DNA from: Methanococcoides methylutens MM1
GTDB lineage: Archaea; Halobacteriota; Methanosarcinia; Methanosarcinales; Methanosarcinaceae
Direction: 5' to 3'
DNA: 64,000 nt
Assembly (NCBI RefSeq): GCF_000970325.1
Contig: NZ_CP009518.1
Coordinates: forward strand, 1,364,001-1,428,000
Positions 55,344-64,000 of the stretch are shown one piece after another. The notes below the pieces were generated by a model. That model was not told the DNA's origin, made no database searches, and saw nothing but the letters and a program-made list of their open reading frames with translations. The position numbers were made by a program, and so were the translations under genes. How positions within the stretch are numbered: position 1 is the first letter of the stretch; each line of letters opens with the position of its first letter.

Positions 55344-57347
55344 TCAGAACGTTTTGACGTTGTCCCCGGCAGGCAGCGTGAAAGTGAATCTGCTTCCCTT
55401 CCCTACCTCACTTTCAACCCGGACCTCGCCACCATGCATCTCAACAAAGTTCTTCACAAGGGCAAGGCCAAGACCTGTGCCACCGTGTACTCTTGATGAT
55501 GATGAGTCCACCTGACTGAAAGGATTGAACAGTTTTCCCATGTCCTTTTGTGAGATACCCATACCGGTATCCTCCACGAAGACAGATATCAGCTCGTTGG
55601 ACCTGTCCACGCCGATGGTCACAGACCCACCCTTATCCGTGAACTTGATAGCATTGCTCACAAGATTATAGAGGATCTGCTTGAACTTTAATGCATCCGC
55701 CACAATAAGGGGATGCTCAATATCGATATTACATTTCAACTCGATGTCCCTCTTTTGTGCAAGAGGCATCATTGTGGCCCTGATACCATTGATCGCATCA
55801 GTAACAACGAATTCCTCCGGGAACAATTGCATCTTCCCGGCTTCGATCTTTGAAAGGTCAAGAAGATCATTGATGATGCCCAGAAGGTGTTTGCCATTAA
55901 CAATGACATTGGAAAGGTACTTTTTCTGAATATTGTTCAAAGAACCAAAGTTCTCACCATAAAGCACATCCGAGAAACCGATGATGGAATTGAGAGGCGT
56001 TCTCAGCTCATGGTTCATGTTTGCAATGAACTCGGTCTTTGCAATATTGGCATCCTCTGCAGCAAGCTTAGCGCTCATCAGGGCATCTTCAGCATTTCTG
56101 CATTCAAAGGCTGCCCCGATTATCTGGGACAGCAAAGAAAGGATGTTGATATCCTCATCTTCCCATTCACCGGTCTTTACCACATTGTCCATACCAAGGA
56201 AACCTGTAAGTTCACTGTTCATGTAGAAAGGCAGGACTATCAGTGATCTTATACCCTGCATCTCAAGGATGGACTTTTCTGCAGATGCTTCCTCAGGCAT
56301 CATAGAGACATCTTTGATATGGATCGATTCCCCATTATGCAGTTTGCTCATCCACCATGGAAACAGCTCCAGTGGCATCTCCTGAAGTTTGTCCTTTTGC
56401 GGAGAAACACCATCCGGGCAGTACTCATGACTATTGCTCATGCTTTTACCGTCACTGCTGAACCTGAAAATGTAACTCCTGCTGCACCCACATAGTTCAC
56501 AGATATTCTCAAGAGCAAGATCAATGGTCCTATCGATATCTTTGGGACCTATGAACATAGAAGCAATTGATGCAATGGTCTTTTCAATTTCGAGCTTTCG
56601 CTTGATGTGTAAATTTGCTTTTTTGAGCTCAGAGACATCTACAAATGAGGACATCATGCATACAGGCTCATCGTGCTCATCGAAAACAATGTTTGCAGAT
56701 AGCGTTACTAAAAAGTTAGACCCATCTTTCCGTTTAGCCTCCAGATCTCCGACCCAGCTTCCTTCGGAGAGCAACGCACTCTTTACGTCCTCTGCTTTTC
56801 CTTCATCCTGCCATAATTTGAAGGAAGAGATTCCAAGGACCTCTTTTTCATCATCATAACCCCACAGCTCAAGGAAAGAAGGATTTACATAGGTAAGATT
56901 GGCATCAAGATCAGCAAGTGCCATGGCATTGATCGATGAGTCGATGGCCTCTCCTTTTACGAAAAGCTCTTCCTCTGCCTTTTTTCGGTTTGAGATATCA
57001 ATAAAGCTCTCTATAAGGCACAAACGACCATTCATCTCAACCTTTTTAACAGTTTTAAGTATAGGTACAGGCCCACTATCCTTATTTAAAAGCAAACATT
57101 CCGATCTGTCCATAACCTTGTCAGGATGGGAAACAGGACAATATCCGGCTTCAGCCGGGCAGATGAACTTATGGCAGACATTTCCAATAATAGCATCTTT
57201 TGGCAGACCGATCATGCTGGCCGCTGTTTCATTAATATCAACTATTACGTGATCCTCGTTGTCAATGACCACAACGCCTGATATGATTGAATCCAGAACA
57301 GTATCAATACAATTTGTTTTTTCCTGTGACGTCCGCCTCTCTCCCAT
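55344..57347 (-). CDS. PAS-PAS-GAF sensor histidine kinase
   Basis: The protein has 667 residues and no membrane helix, so it is cytoplasmic. PAS1 (~15-125) has the Cys-rich [17 protein letters not shown] segment, PAS2 (~130-250) follows, then GAF (~270-410), HisKA ([11 protein letters not shown]) and HATPase_c ([31 protein letters not shown]). The PAS1 Cys cluster may bind iron, heme or act as a redox switch. It is similar in its kinase part to the one at 24952, and likewise has no adjacent regulator. Confidence 0.9.
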   Translation of the reverse strand: MGERRTSQEKTNCIDTVLDSIISGVVVIDNEDHVIVDINETAASMIGLPKDAIIGNVCHKFICPAEAGYCPVSHPDKVMDRSECLLLNKDSGPVPILKTVKKVEMNGRLCLIESFIDISNRKKAEEELFVKGEAIDSSINAMALADLDANLTYVNPSFLELWGYDDEKEVLGISSFKLWQDEGKAEDVKSALLSEGSWVGDLEAKRKDGSNFLVTLSANIVFDEHDEPVCMMSSFVDVSELKKANLHIKRKLEIEKTIASIASMFIGPKDIDRTIDLALENICELCGCSRSYIFRFSSDGKSMSNSHEYCPDGVSPQKDKLQEMPLELFPWWMSKLHNGESIHIKDVSMMPEEASAEKSILEMQGIRSLIVLPFYMNSELTGFLGMDNVVKTGEWEDEDINILSLLSQIIGAAFECRNAEDALMSAKLAAEDANIAKTEFIANMNHELRTPLNSIIGFSDVLYGENFGSLNNIQKKYLSNVIVNGKHLLGIINDLLDLSKIEAGKMQLFPEEFVVTDAINGIRATMMPLAQKRDIELKCNIDIEHPLIVADALKFKQILYNLVSNAIKFTDKGGSVTIGVDRSNELISVFVEDTGMGISQKDMGKLFNPFSQVDSSSSRVHGGTGLGLALVKNFVEMHGGEVRVESEVGKGSRFTFTLPAGDNVKTF

Positions 57348-57715
57348 ATAATCAAATGTATCAATATTATAAACCTGTTAGGATATGGTATTAACTGTTA
57401 TAAACTTTTAGATTGGATGTAAAAATAATGATAACCCCCGGAAGCCGATATGTAGTTACGTTTATGATAGAATAACTACATAAACAGCTTATAGATTTCT
57501 TTAAAAGTAGATAGAGAGCCTGCTACTTGATGTCATGGTCCCTGACAGACCCATATCGAAATAGCTATGTACTTTCAGATATGCTTTATTTGTAACTTGT
57601 AGCACAAATAATGAAATTTCAATAGACATTGGGAGCAATATCAGGCTTTGTGAACAAACTTATTTGGAAGACAACTTTAATTCAAAACAAGATCTGTAGC
57701 AAGAAGGTGTAATAT
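57348..57715. other. Divergent spacer between histidine kinase and thioredoxin operon
   Basis: This 368-base region holds no credible ORF or RNA gene. It should contain both promoters. The repeated ATAACTACATA/AGTTACG stretches near 57450-57485 are the only structure noticed, and are too weak to call. Confidence 0.4.
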
Positions 57716-58123
57716 ATGGGATTGGGAGATATTATCAGCAACCTGTTCGGAAAAGGAAATGAAACCAGAACCAGTGAACCTGTAGTCGAAGAACTGGGTA
57801 CGAACCTCTACGAGATCAACACAGCAGCATTTGAAAGTGAAGTTGTCAGCTCCGGAATGCCTGTTGTGGTGGACTGTTTCACAAAAACATGCCCCCCATG
57901 CAAAAAAATGGCACCAATATTTGAAAAGGTAGCTGCAGAATACGACGGGAAGATCAAGTTCGTGAAAGTGAACCTGAAGAACTCACCGGAAATAGGAAAG
58001 CAGTTCAAGATAATTGGTGTGCCAACACTTTTATTCTTCAGGGGTGGGGAAATGATCACAAACGTGGTTGGATTTGCAGAAGAAGAGAAACTGAAAGAGA
58101 AACTTGAAACCCTTTTGGAATAA
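57716..58123 (+). CDS. trxA: Thioredoxin (CPPC active site)
   Basis: The 135-residue protein has a ~30-residue N-terminal extension and then a thioredoxin fold with VVDCFTKTCPPCKKM (Cys59, Cys62) and GVPTLLFFRGGE with the cis-Pro. It reduces protein disulfides. The CPPC site differs from the usual CGPC and lowers or alters redox potential. It begins an operon that continues with FtrB and formylmethanofuran dehydrogenase genes, so that enzyme may be a regulatory target. Confidence 0.9.
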   Translation: MGLGDIISNLFGKGNETRTSEPVVEELGTNLYEINTAAFESEVVSSGMPVVVDCFTKTCPPCKKMAPIFEKVAAEYDGKIKFVKVNLKNSPEIGKQFKIIGVPTLLFFRGGEMITNVVGFAEEEKLKEKLETLLE

Positions 58124-58155
58124 CGGATTAGAAGTCCCGATTCAGAGTGAGAATA

Positions 58156-58464
58156 ATGAGTGAGAAAAAGACAACAAAAGAAGATGTACATGCATGGACA
58201 TCAAAGTATGCAGATAAAGCAGGATACATGCTTAACCCTGATGAAGAGATGAGGGACCTTGTACTGGAAGGAATAGCAAAGAACAAGGACACTCACGGAA
58301 AGAACTATTGTCCCTGCAGGATAGTGACAGGCGACGAAATTGAGGACAAAAAGATAGTATGTCCCTGCATATATCACAAGGAAGAGATCGAATCTGACGG
58401 ATCCTGCCATTGTGACCTTTTCTTCAGAAAGGAAGATCAGGAAGAAGACGAAAAGGAAGATTAA
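58156..58464 (+). CDS. ftrB: Ferredoxin:thioredoxin reductase catalytic (beta) subunit
   Basis: The 102-residue protein has the six-Cys pattern CPC (52-54), CPC (69-71), CHC (84-86), giving the [4Fe-4S] cluster next to a redox disulfide. It passes electrons from reduced ferredoxin to thioredoxin. The alpha subunit is absent, as in other archaea. ATG 58156 was used (GTG 58147 is an alternative); the gene starts 32 bases after trx, whose product it should reduce. Confidence 0.9.
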   Translation: MSEKKTTKEDVHAWTSKYADKAGYMLNPDEEMRDLVLEGIAKNKDTHGKNYCPCRIVTGDEIEDKKIVCPCIYHKEEIESDGSCHCDLFFRKEDQEEDEKED

Positions 58465-58519
58465 ATCCACATCTTCCCTGATATTTTATTGATATTAGAC
58501 TATTTGATCAGGTGAACCT

Positions 58520-58978
58520 ATGACAAATGCACTGGAGATATACCAGCTTCTCCCGAAGACCAACTGCAAGGAATGTGGAAAGGCCTCATGCATGGCCTTT
58601 GCAGCTGCCCTCCTTTCAAGAGAGGTTACGGTCGATGACTGTCCGCCCCTTAAAGAGGACAAATTTAAGGAAAACTACGAGAAGCTCTCGGGAATGATCA
58701 AACCTGCAGGCGAGGCCTCGGAATCCGGCATGATCGTACACGAGGATAAATGCATCGGATGCGGGAACTGTGTTGTCGCCTGTCCGGTAAATGTTGCCGA
58801 AGACCCCCATGGTGCCGGCTCAGGAAAAGCACCCACCAGTGAGAATGTCATCCTTCGGGTGGAAGATGGTGTCGTACGCCTCTCCAATGTAAACCAGTGC
58901 CGCCGCTTTGGCAAGAACAAGATAATGTGCAACGGCTGCATCGTAACATGCCCGACAAAAGCAATAGAGTTCGTCTGA
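58520..58978 (+). CDS. 4Fe-4S protein of the formylmethanofuran dehydrogenase cluster
   Basis: The 152-residue protein has an N-terminal four-Cys Fe-S domain (Cys16, Cys19, Cys24, Cys41), a ferredoxin-type CIGCGNCVVACP near residue 76 and a CNGCIVTCPTKAIE end, so it may hold three clusters or two with one split. It lies 18 bases before FwdB and should deliver electrons to that enzyme, in the position of the FwdG/FmdF electron-transfer proteins; precise subunit name uncertain. Confidence 0.8.
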   Translation: MTNALEIYQLLPKTNCKECGKASCMAFAAALLSREVTVDDCPPLKEDKFKENYEKLSGMIKPAGEASESGMIVHEDKCIGCGNCVVACPVNVAEDPHGAGSGKAPTSENVILRVEDGVVRLSNVNQCRRFGKNKIMCNGCIVTCPTKAIEFV

Positions 58979-58996
58979 AACTACGTGGTGAGATAA

Positions 58997-60241
58997 GTGG
59001 AACAGGAATATTACGTTTGCACAGGTTGTGCACTTCTTTGTGATGATATCGAAATAGAGGTCGCCGATGGCAAGATCTCCAGGGTCAACAATGCCTGCCT
59101 CAAAGGTGTGGCCCGCCTTAAGGAATGTGAAAAACCTGCCGAGTGCAGGGTAGACGGCAACAACGTCAGCATGGATGAGGCCATAAAGGAAGCAGCAGGC
59201 ATACTCAAAAATGCCGACAACCCGCTGATCTTCGGCATGGGCAATTCCACAAGCGGAGCCCAGAAAAAGGCCATAGGGATCGCAAAAAAGCTCAACGCAT
59301 ACATCGATGACACCTCCTCTTTCTGCCAGGGCCCTGTCATTGAAGCCATACTCGGGAACAGGATCAAGACCTGCACACTGGAAGAAGTGAAGGACTATGG
59401 TGATGTTACAGTCTACTGGGGCGCTGATCCATCCAACTCACACCCAAGACATCTTTCAAAATACACATACTTCCCCCGCGGAAAAGAGAGACAGCGCGGC
59501 TGGGAAGAGGACAGGACCGCCATCTGCATCGATGTCAGGAAATCCGACACTGCCATCATCTGCGCAGACAAGTTCTACCAGATCCCTCCACAAGCAGACG
59601 AGGAACTAATCGATGCCCTCATCGCTGCATTGTCTGGAAAGGTCCCGAAGGTCTCCTTCGGAATGGGACCAAAGAAGATACTTGAGCTTGCTAACCTTCT
59701 GAAGAAAGCGAAGTTCGGTACCATCTGTGTTGGCCTTGGACTGATCTACTCCCTCCCGGATGTCGAGCCTCTTGTCAGATTAATGGAAAAGCTCAACGAG
59801 GTCTCAAACTTCCACCTCATACCAATGGTCGGCCAGTTCAACATGCGCGGATTTGACCACAACCTGCATGAGGAGACCGGATACATCAACCGCGCAAAGT
59901 TCGGGGAAAACGGTGTAGAACATGGTCCGCAGTGCTCAGTGGTAGAACTGCTGAGAACGAAGAGTGTGGATGCAGCCCTTGTTATCGGCTCTGACCCCAT
60001 GTCAAGCCTGCCCGGAAGTATTGCAAAAGAACTCTCCGGCATCCCTGTGATCACAATAGACCCGTGTGTGACCATGACATCCGCAAAAGCAAAGGTATCC
60101 ATAGCATCTGCAACAACCGGTTCTGACTCCGGAGGCACTGCCATAAGGATGGACGGTGTTGAAGTTGACATAAAACCGATGATAAACACGAACAACCTGA
60201 GTGATGAAGAGATACTCAGCCGCATCATGGAGGCACTATAA
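58997..60241 (+). CDS. fwdB: Formylmethanofuran dehydrogenase subunit B
   Basis: The 414-residue protein is the pterin-metal (W or Mo) catalytic subunit. The Fe-S ligands are near the N-terminus (Cys8, Cys11, Cys15, Cys34) and SFCQGPV has the metal-binding Cys110, in place of selenocysteine in some relatives. It reduces CO2 with methanofuran to formylmethanofuran, or oxidises it in methyl disproportionation. The start is GTG 58997, supported by GGTGA six bases before. It overlaps FwdD by one base (TAATG). Confidence 0.95.
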   Translation: MEQEYYVCTGCALLCDDIEIEVADGKISRVNNACLKGVARLKECEKPAECRVDGNNVSMDEAIKEAAGILKNADNPLIFGMGNSTSGAQKKAIGIAKKLNAYIDDTSSFCQGPVIEAILGNRIKTCTLEEVKDYGDVTVYWGADPSNSHPRHLSKYTYFPRGKERQRGWEEDRTAICIDVRKSDTAIICADKFYQIPPQADEELIDALIAALSGKVPKVSFGMGPKKILELANLLKKAKFGTICVGLGLIYSLPDVEPLVRLMEKLNEVSNFHLIPMVGQFNMRGFDHNLHEETGYINRAKFGENGVEHGPQCSVVELLRTKSVDAALVIGSDPMSSLPGSIAKELSGIPVITIDPCVTMTSAKAKVSIASATTGSDSGGTAIRMDGVEVDIKPMINTNNLSDEEILSRIMEAL

Positions 60242-60639
60242 TGGGATTTGGTCAGTTTCTAGCAGCCCCTGAATATGATATAAAGATCGTAACCCACAGG
60301 GATATTTTCCAGAACACCGCCCTGGAATCCTCAAGAGGCGGAGAGGAATACATCAACCGTTCAGCGATCATAAAACTGGACGGGAACGACATCAATAAGA
60401 TGGGACTTAAGGCCAAAGGCAGGGCTGTCCTTAAGAACAGCTCCGGCAGGGTCGTTGTTACCGTCGAGCAATCAGAGTATGAGGAATCCCACGAAGGCAT
60501 TGGTTACATGACCAACAGCCCGTGGTCCAACGCACTTGTATCCGCTGATACCAACGGCACAGGAGTGCCTAAGTTTAAGATGATAACTGCAACCGTTTCT
60601 GACGCAAAGGATGAGAAGGTTACCAGTTTTGATATCTGA
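60241..60639 (+). CDS. fwdD: Formylmethanofuran dehydrogenase subunit D
   Basis: The 132-residue protein is the molybdopterin-dinucleotide binding C-terminal module made as a separate subunit (aspartate-decarboxylase-like barrel). RSAIIKLDGNDINKMGLK and GRAVLKNSSGRVVV are family motifs, and EGIGYMTNSPWSNAL the loop near the pterin. It assembles with FwdB. FwdA and FwdC are not in this window and must be elsewhere. Confidence 0.93.
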   Translation: MGFGQFLAAPEYDIKIVTHRDIFQNTALESSRGGEEYINRSAIIKLDGNDINKMGLKAKGRAVLKNSSGRVVVTVEQSEYEESHEGIGYMTNSPWSNALVSADTNGTGVPKFKMITATVSDAKDEKVTSFDI

Positions 60640-60652
60640 GAAGGAATTTCAG

Positions 60653-60693
60653 AGATGTGAGAACTGATATCTCACATCTGATTCCACTTTTTT
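60653..60693 (+). terminator. Hairpin terminator of the trx-ftrB-fwd operon
   Basis: AGATGTGAGA at 60653-60662 is followed after seven bases by its exact reverse complement (60670-60679) and then by a T6 run (60688-60693). The hairpin begins 13 bases after the fwdD stop. Confidence 0.75.
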
Positions 60694-60738
60694 GACGCTG
60701 ATCGTCAGTAATTAAAAAATATAATTTGCCAAAAAAGA

Positions 60739-61587
60739 TCAGACAAGATCTTTAGGTTGCTTTTTCTCAGGAAGTACAGGCAGTGCCATGGTATTCACCA
60801 GTATCGGGCTTTCCACTTCCTTGGCACGTTCAAGCAACAGTTCCTTTCCTTTCTGCGTAAGTGCAAACAAAGGCACTGCAGTTCCCACCTGTGCCAGTGG
60901 CTTGATCTCATCCCTTATGCTCTTTGAGGCACAGGAAGTGATTATATCAAGATACCTGATGATCTCCAGGGCATCCTCCCTGCTAAGACCCGTGGTATGA
61001 GCACCGATCATCATCAGTTCAAGGTCATGCTCTTTCTCGATCTCACGAAGGGTCCTCGCAGTATCTGGGTCCACAGCAGTGACAGCGATCCTCTTGAAAC
61101 CCAGGTCGCTGGCCTTCAGGACACCGGCCACAGGGTCAATAGCTGCAGTTGAAGGATCGAGGACTATTCCACCCCTCTCCTCGATACCATTGATTATCTC
61201 ATCAATAGGTTCGGTCTCCACCAGACCTGAGATCCTTGCACCCATCCCCTGAACCAGGGAAGGATTGTTTGTGATCACAGTGCCTGCACCATCACAAACA
61301 GTCACTGTGGTATCCAGCATATCACGGTTCAGGCCGGTCATCATTACCTCGGAAGCGCCAAAGCCCACGAAGACATCCATCTCAAGTTTACGGTTCGGAG
61401 TGAAAAGGCCGAAATCCTTTATGCGGAATTCCATGTTCTCCTTCACAGCCTCACGGGTTATCTCCTTAATACCTCTTGCTTTTTCAAAAAGCGGGCACCA
61501 GTTAAGCTGTGGTTCACCAACCTCTACAACCTTTCCGCCCTCGACTACAACTCTTGTCTTTCCAAGGATCTCCATAACATGTGGCAT
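60739..61587 (-). CDS. Methanogenesis marker protein 8 (DUF2099)
   Basis: The 282-residue protein matches DUF2099/TIGR03275: an N-terminal HVMEILGKTRVVVEGG, WCPLFEKARGI, CDGAGTVITNNPSLVQGMGARISG and VDPDTARTLREIEKE. It is found in methanogens, with unknown biochemical role. The gene is convergent to the fwd operon. The match is by family memory. Confidence 0.85.
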   Translation of the reverse strand: MPHVMEILGKTRVVVEGGKVVEVGEPQLNWCPLFEKARGIKEITREAVKENMEFRIKDFGLFTPNRKLEMDVFVGFGASEVMMTGLNRDMLDTTVTVCDGAGTVITNNPSLVQGMGARISGLVETEPIDEIINGIEERGGIVLDPSTAAIDPVAGVLKASDLGFKRIAVTAVDPDTARTLREIEKEHDLELMMIGAHTTGLSREDALEIIRYLDIITSCASKSIRDEIKPLAQVGTAVPLFALTQKGKELLLERAKEVESPILVNTMALPVLPEKKQPKDLV

Positions 61588-61673
61588 GATATAACCTCTG
61601 AAACCTTACGAAATATTCTGAAATAAAAATGAAATAAGAAATAATATGAACTTTTTGGAAAATAAAGAAGGGA

Positions 61674-62975
61674 TCAGATAGCTTCCCTTCTGTCAAAGAC
61701 CCTCTTTGCCTTGCCTGTGCTTCTCGGGATGGTTCCCTTTTCCACAAGATCGACATTGGCCCTGATGTTCAGGACGCTCTTTAGATCGCCCTCAACTACC
61801 CTCTTTACTGCTGCAAGATCACCGATCTCACCGGTGAAAGCATCCTCATCGAGCTCGACCCTTACAGTGATCTCATCCAGCTTCTTCTTGTTCCTGTCAA
61901 GATAGATCTCGAACTGGTCAGTGATCTTTTCGATCCTCACAAGGACGTCCTCGATCTGGGACGGGAACACATTGATACCCCTTACAATAAGCATGTCATC
62001 TGCTCTTCCGAGGATCCTTGAGATACGGTCACTTGTACGACCACATGGACACTCGCTTGCCAGGCGCCTGGCGATATCACCGGTACGGTACCTGAGAACA
62101 GGAAGCGCTTCCTTTGTCAGTGAAGTAAGAACGATCTCTCCTTTTTCACCTTCTGCGACCTCTTCACCGTTCTCGTCAAGGATCTCTACTATATAGTGAT
62201 CGCTCCAGATGTGAAGGCCGTCCTGCTCCTGGCATTCAAAAGCAATACCCGGACCCATCATCTCGGAAAGTCCGTAGGAATCGTAAGCCTTTATCTGGAA
62301 AGCATCCTCAAGCTCTTTCCTTGTACTGGAAGACCATGGTTCTGCACCAAAGCAGCCTACACGTAATGATAATTTATCTGCAACGCCCATTTCCCTGACA
62401 GTCTCTGCAAGGTAAAGGCCATAAGAAGGAGTACAGTGGATAGCAGTGACACCAAAGTCCTGCATCATCTCGATCTGGCGAACAGTATTTCCGGTTCCGC
62501 TTGGGACTGCCATGGCACCGAGCCTTTCAATACCATAATGGAAACCAAGACCACCTGTAAAAAGACCGTAGTTGACGGCATTCTGGAAAACATCGCTTGC
62601 ATCCAGGCCGATCATTGTGAAGTTGCGGGCCATCATGTCTGCCCAGGTCTCGATATCTTTTGCAGTGTATCCGACAACGGTAGGTTTACCGCTTGTACCG
62701 GAAGATGCATGGATACGGACGATCTCATCCTTCGGGACAGCAAAAAGGCCGAAAGGATAGTTGTCACGAAGATCTGTTTTTCGGGTCATAGGCAATTTCT
62801 TGATGTCATCAAGGGTCTTGACGTCATCAGGGGTTATGCCAAGAGCATCGAACTTCTCCCTGTAGAAAGGAACATTTTCATAGACTGCAGCAGCCGTTTT
62901 CTTTAAACGCTTCAATTGCAGTTCCTGAAGTTCATCGTGCTTCATTGTTTCAAATTTTGGCTGCCAGTATTTCAT
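61674..62975 (-). CDS. paaK: Phenylacetate-CoA ligase (AMP-forming)
   Basis: The 433-residue protein has the PaaK start, the AMP-binding P-loop [27 protein letters not shown] and the lid region with YRTGDIARRL and GRADDMLIVRG. It activates aryl acids to CoA thioesters. In methanogens this can feed aromatic amino-acid synthesis from exogenous aryl acids by reversal of indolepyruvate oxidoreductase; that oxidoreductase is not adjacent. Upstream is a divergent promoter region with the UbiA-like gene. Confidence 0.92.
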   Translation of the reverse strand: MKYWQPKFETMKHDELQELQLKRLKKTAAAVYENVPFYREKFDALGITPDDVKTLDDIKKLPMTRKTDLRDNYPFGLFAVPKDEIVRIHASSGTSGKPTVVGYTAKDIETWADMMARNFTMIGLDASDVFQNAVNYGLFTGGLGFHYGIERLGAMAVPSGTGNTVRQIEMMQDFGVTAIHCTPSYGLYLAETVREMGVADKLSLRVGCFGAEPWSSSTRKELEDAFQIKAYDSYGLSEMMGPGIAFECQEQDGLHIWSDHYIVEILDENGEEVAEGEKGEIVLTSLTKEALPVLRYRTGDIARRLASECPCGRTSDRISRILGRADDMLIVRGINVFPSQIEDVLVRIEKITDQFEIYLDRNKKKLDEITVRVELDEDAFTGEIGDLAAVKRVVEGDLKSVLNIRANVDLVEKGTIPRSTGKAKRVFDRREAI

Positions 62976-63207
62976 GAGATGATCACCTTTTCAGCTCTGA
63001 TTGGATTCAATCTTTAAATTATTTCCTATTAACCAGTCAGTGAAAATTCAAATTGGAAATATCTCATTTTTTATGTTCCACAAAAAGACATTGTGAGATT
63101 ATATAAAAAATCATACATCCATGAAATATATTTTTGTTGACATAAAACTTATCTTATGTTCATATATTGCTGCTTTGTGAACAGAAATTGTTTTTTGAGG
63201 GGAAAAC

Positions 63208-64000
63208 ATGAACGAAGCATGTAATATAACTGAAAATGGCAGAATATGTAGAGAAACGTTAGACACAATTAAGGAGCTATGGGCTGATTTCATATATGGA
63301 GGACATATTTTCGCATTTGGTGCGATCTGTGTTGCATTTATGTGTTCGATCCTTTTTGAGATCCCCATAACATGGGATTTTCTGGTCATAATCTACCTGA
63401 CTTTCTACATAATCTATCTTTATGACTACTTCAATGGAACAGAAGATGATGAGAAAACAAATTCAACCCGTGCAAACTATTTCCGGCAAAATGATTCAAA
63501 GACAATAACCCGAATATTATACGGATCCATCGTATCCATTGCTTCCATTTATGTGCTCTACAGTGACATTCCGAACATGCTCATCGGATTCGCTATCCTC
63601 TTTCTCGGAGTGACATATCAGGCATATTTCAAGGGCCTGACAAAAAAGATAACGGCATTCAAAAATATTTTTGTATCAATGGTATGGGCCATACTTGTGT
63701 ATGTTATGTTCATATATTACTCATATCCGATCACAACAGAAGCCCTGATCATCTCCGCATTTATATTCCTGAGAATGACCGGGATACAGATCCTTTTTGA
63801 TATCAGGGACATCGAAGGTGACCAGAAGAAAGGCCTCCGCACATTCCCTGCGATCTACGGATACAGGAAAGGTCTTATGACACTGATCGCCATCAATTTC
63901 ATTACTTCTATACTGCTTGTCTACGGAGCATATATCGAAGCCATACCATACACAGCATTGATGATAGTACCGGTGATCTTCTACGCCCAGAACTATCTTG
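63208..64000 (+). CDS. UbiA-family prenyltransferase, 3' end missing
   Basis: The first 264 codons are present; the gene runs off the window. About seven helices are visible. The first Asp-rich site is degenerate (YLYDYFNGTEDDE), and the second is DIRDIEGDQKKGLRTFP, classic for the family. GAGGGG lies 7 bases before the ATG. It transfers prenyl groups to quinone-, heme- or lipid-type acceptors; the acceptor cannot be told. The N-terminus is longer than usual. Confidence 0.85.
   Translation, partial: MNEACNITENGRICRETLDTIKELWADFIYGGHIFAFGAICVAFMCSILFEIPITWDFLVIIYLTFYIIYLYDYFNGTEDDEKTNSTRANYFRQNDSKTITRILYGSIVSIASIYVLYSDIPNMLIGFAILFLGVTYQAYFKGLTKKITAFKNIFVSMVWAILVYVMFIYYSYPITTEALIISAFIFLRMTGIQILFDIRDIEGDQKKGLRTFPAIYGYRKGLMTLIAINFITSILLVYGAYIEAIPYTALMIVPVIFYAQNYL

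Overview
The window looks like the chromosome of a methylotrophic methanogenic archaeon of the Methanosarcinaceae (Methanolobus / Methanococcoides / Methanohalophilus type; genus not decidable by eye). The support is a formylmethanofuran dehydrogenase cluster (FwdB, FwdD and an Fe-S protein), a methanogenesis marker protein 8 (DUF2099) gene, a UbiA-type prenyltransferase, ferredoxin-linked 2-oxoacid oxidoreductase, and archaeal promoters (TATA boxes about 25-30 bases before starts, with some leaderless-looking genes). Several starts are preceded by GGAGGTGATC-like ribosome binding sites.

Layout. 1-30,250 is mostly ordinary chromosome: a P-type cation ATPase (cut by the window start), small CMD/AhpD-fold proteins, a LysE-type exporter, 2-oxoacid:ferredoxin oxidoreductase (two subunits), an AcnB-type aconitase, nicotinate phosphoribosyltransferase, a DMT permease, a MacB-like ABC exporter operon with an exported CARDB-like protein, a large exported TPR protein, a stand-alone LigD 3'-phosphoesterase, diaminopimelate decarboxylase, a Cache-domain histidine kinase, and a UvrD-like helicase with an iron-staple nuclease domain. 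52,292-64,000 is again ordinary: Sir2 deacylase, DUF92 membrane protein, JAMM protease, a PAS/GAF histidine kinase, a thioredoxin / ferredoxin-thioredoxin reductase / formylmethanofuran dehydrogenase operon ending in a clear hairpin terminator, methanogenesis marker 8, phenylacetate-CoA ligase and a prenyltransferase cut by the window end.

Between them, roughly 30,300-52,100, lies an AT-rich genome-defence island. In order it holds: an unknown protein with two CxxC knuckles; an intact TspO-like membrane gene; an AlbA/Schlafen-type ATP-binding regulator; a second, 5'-truncated TspO-like copy; a two-gene operon of a PLD-SNF2 helicase (1217 aa) and a GHKL ATPase fused to an HNH nuclease (1074 aa), overlapping by 4 bases; a third TspO-like fragment; a McrB(EVE)-McrC restriction pair; a decayed, frameshifted cas1 end; a 300-base region dense in CGACA pentamers; and an operon of three DNA methyltransferases, the last fused to an Mrr-type nuclease. 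The three TspO-like copies bracket the cargo blocks, which suggests stepwise insertion or duplication at one site. No integrase, transposase, tRNA or CRISPR array was seen.

The most likely candidate for an undescribed system is the helicase / GHKL-HNH operon, perhaps working with the methyltransferase-Mrr operon on the other side of McrBC. Three methylation domains, a helicase, an ATPase and two nuclease domains are the parts of a modification-based antiviral system, but DUF1998, PglZ, DUF499 and HsdS-like proteins that mark DISARM, BREX and Type I systems are absent. This is inference from gene content only.
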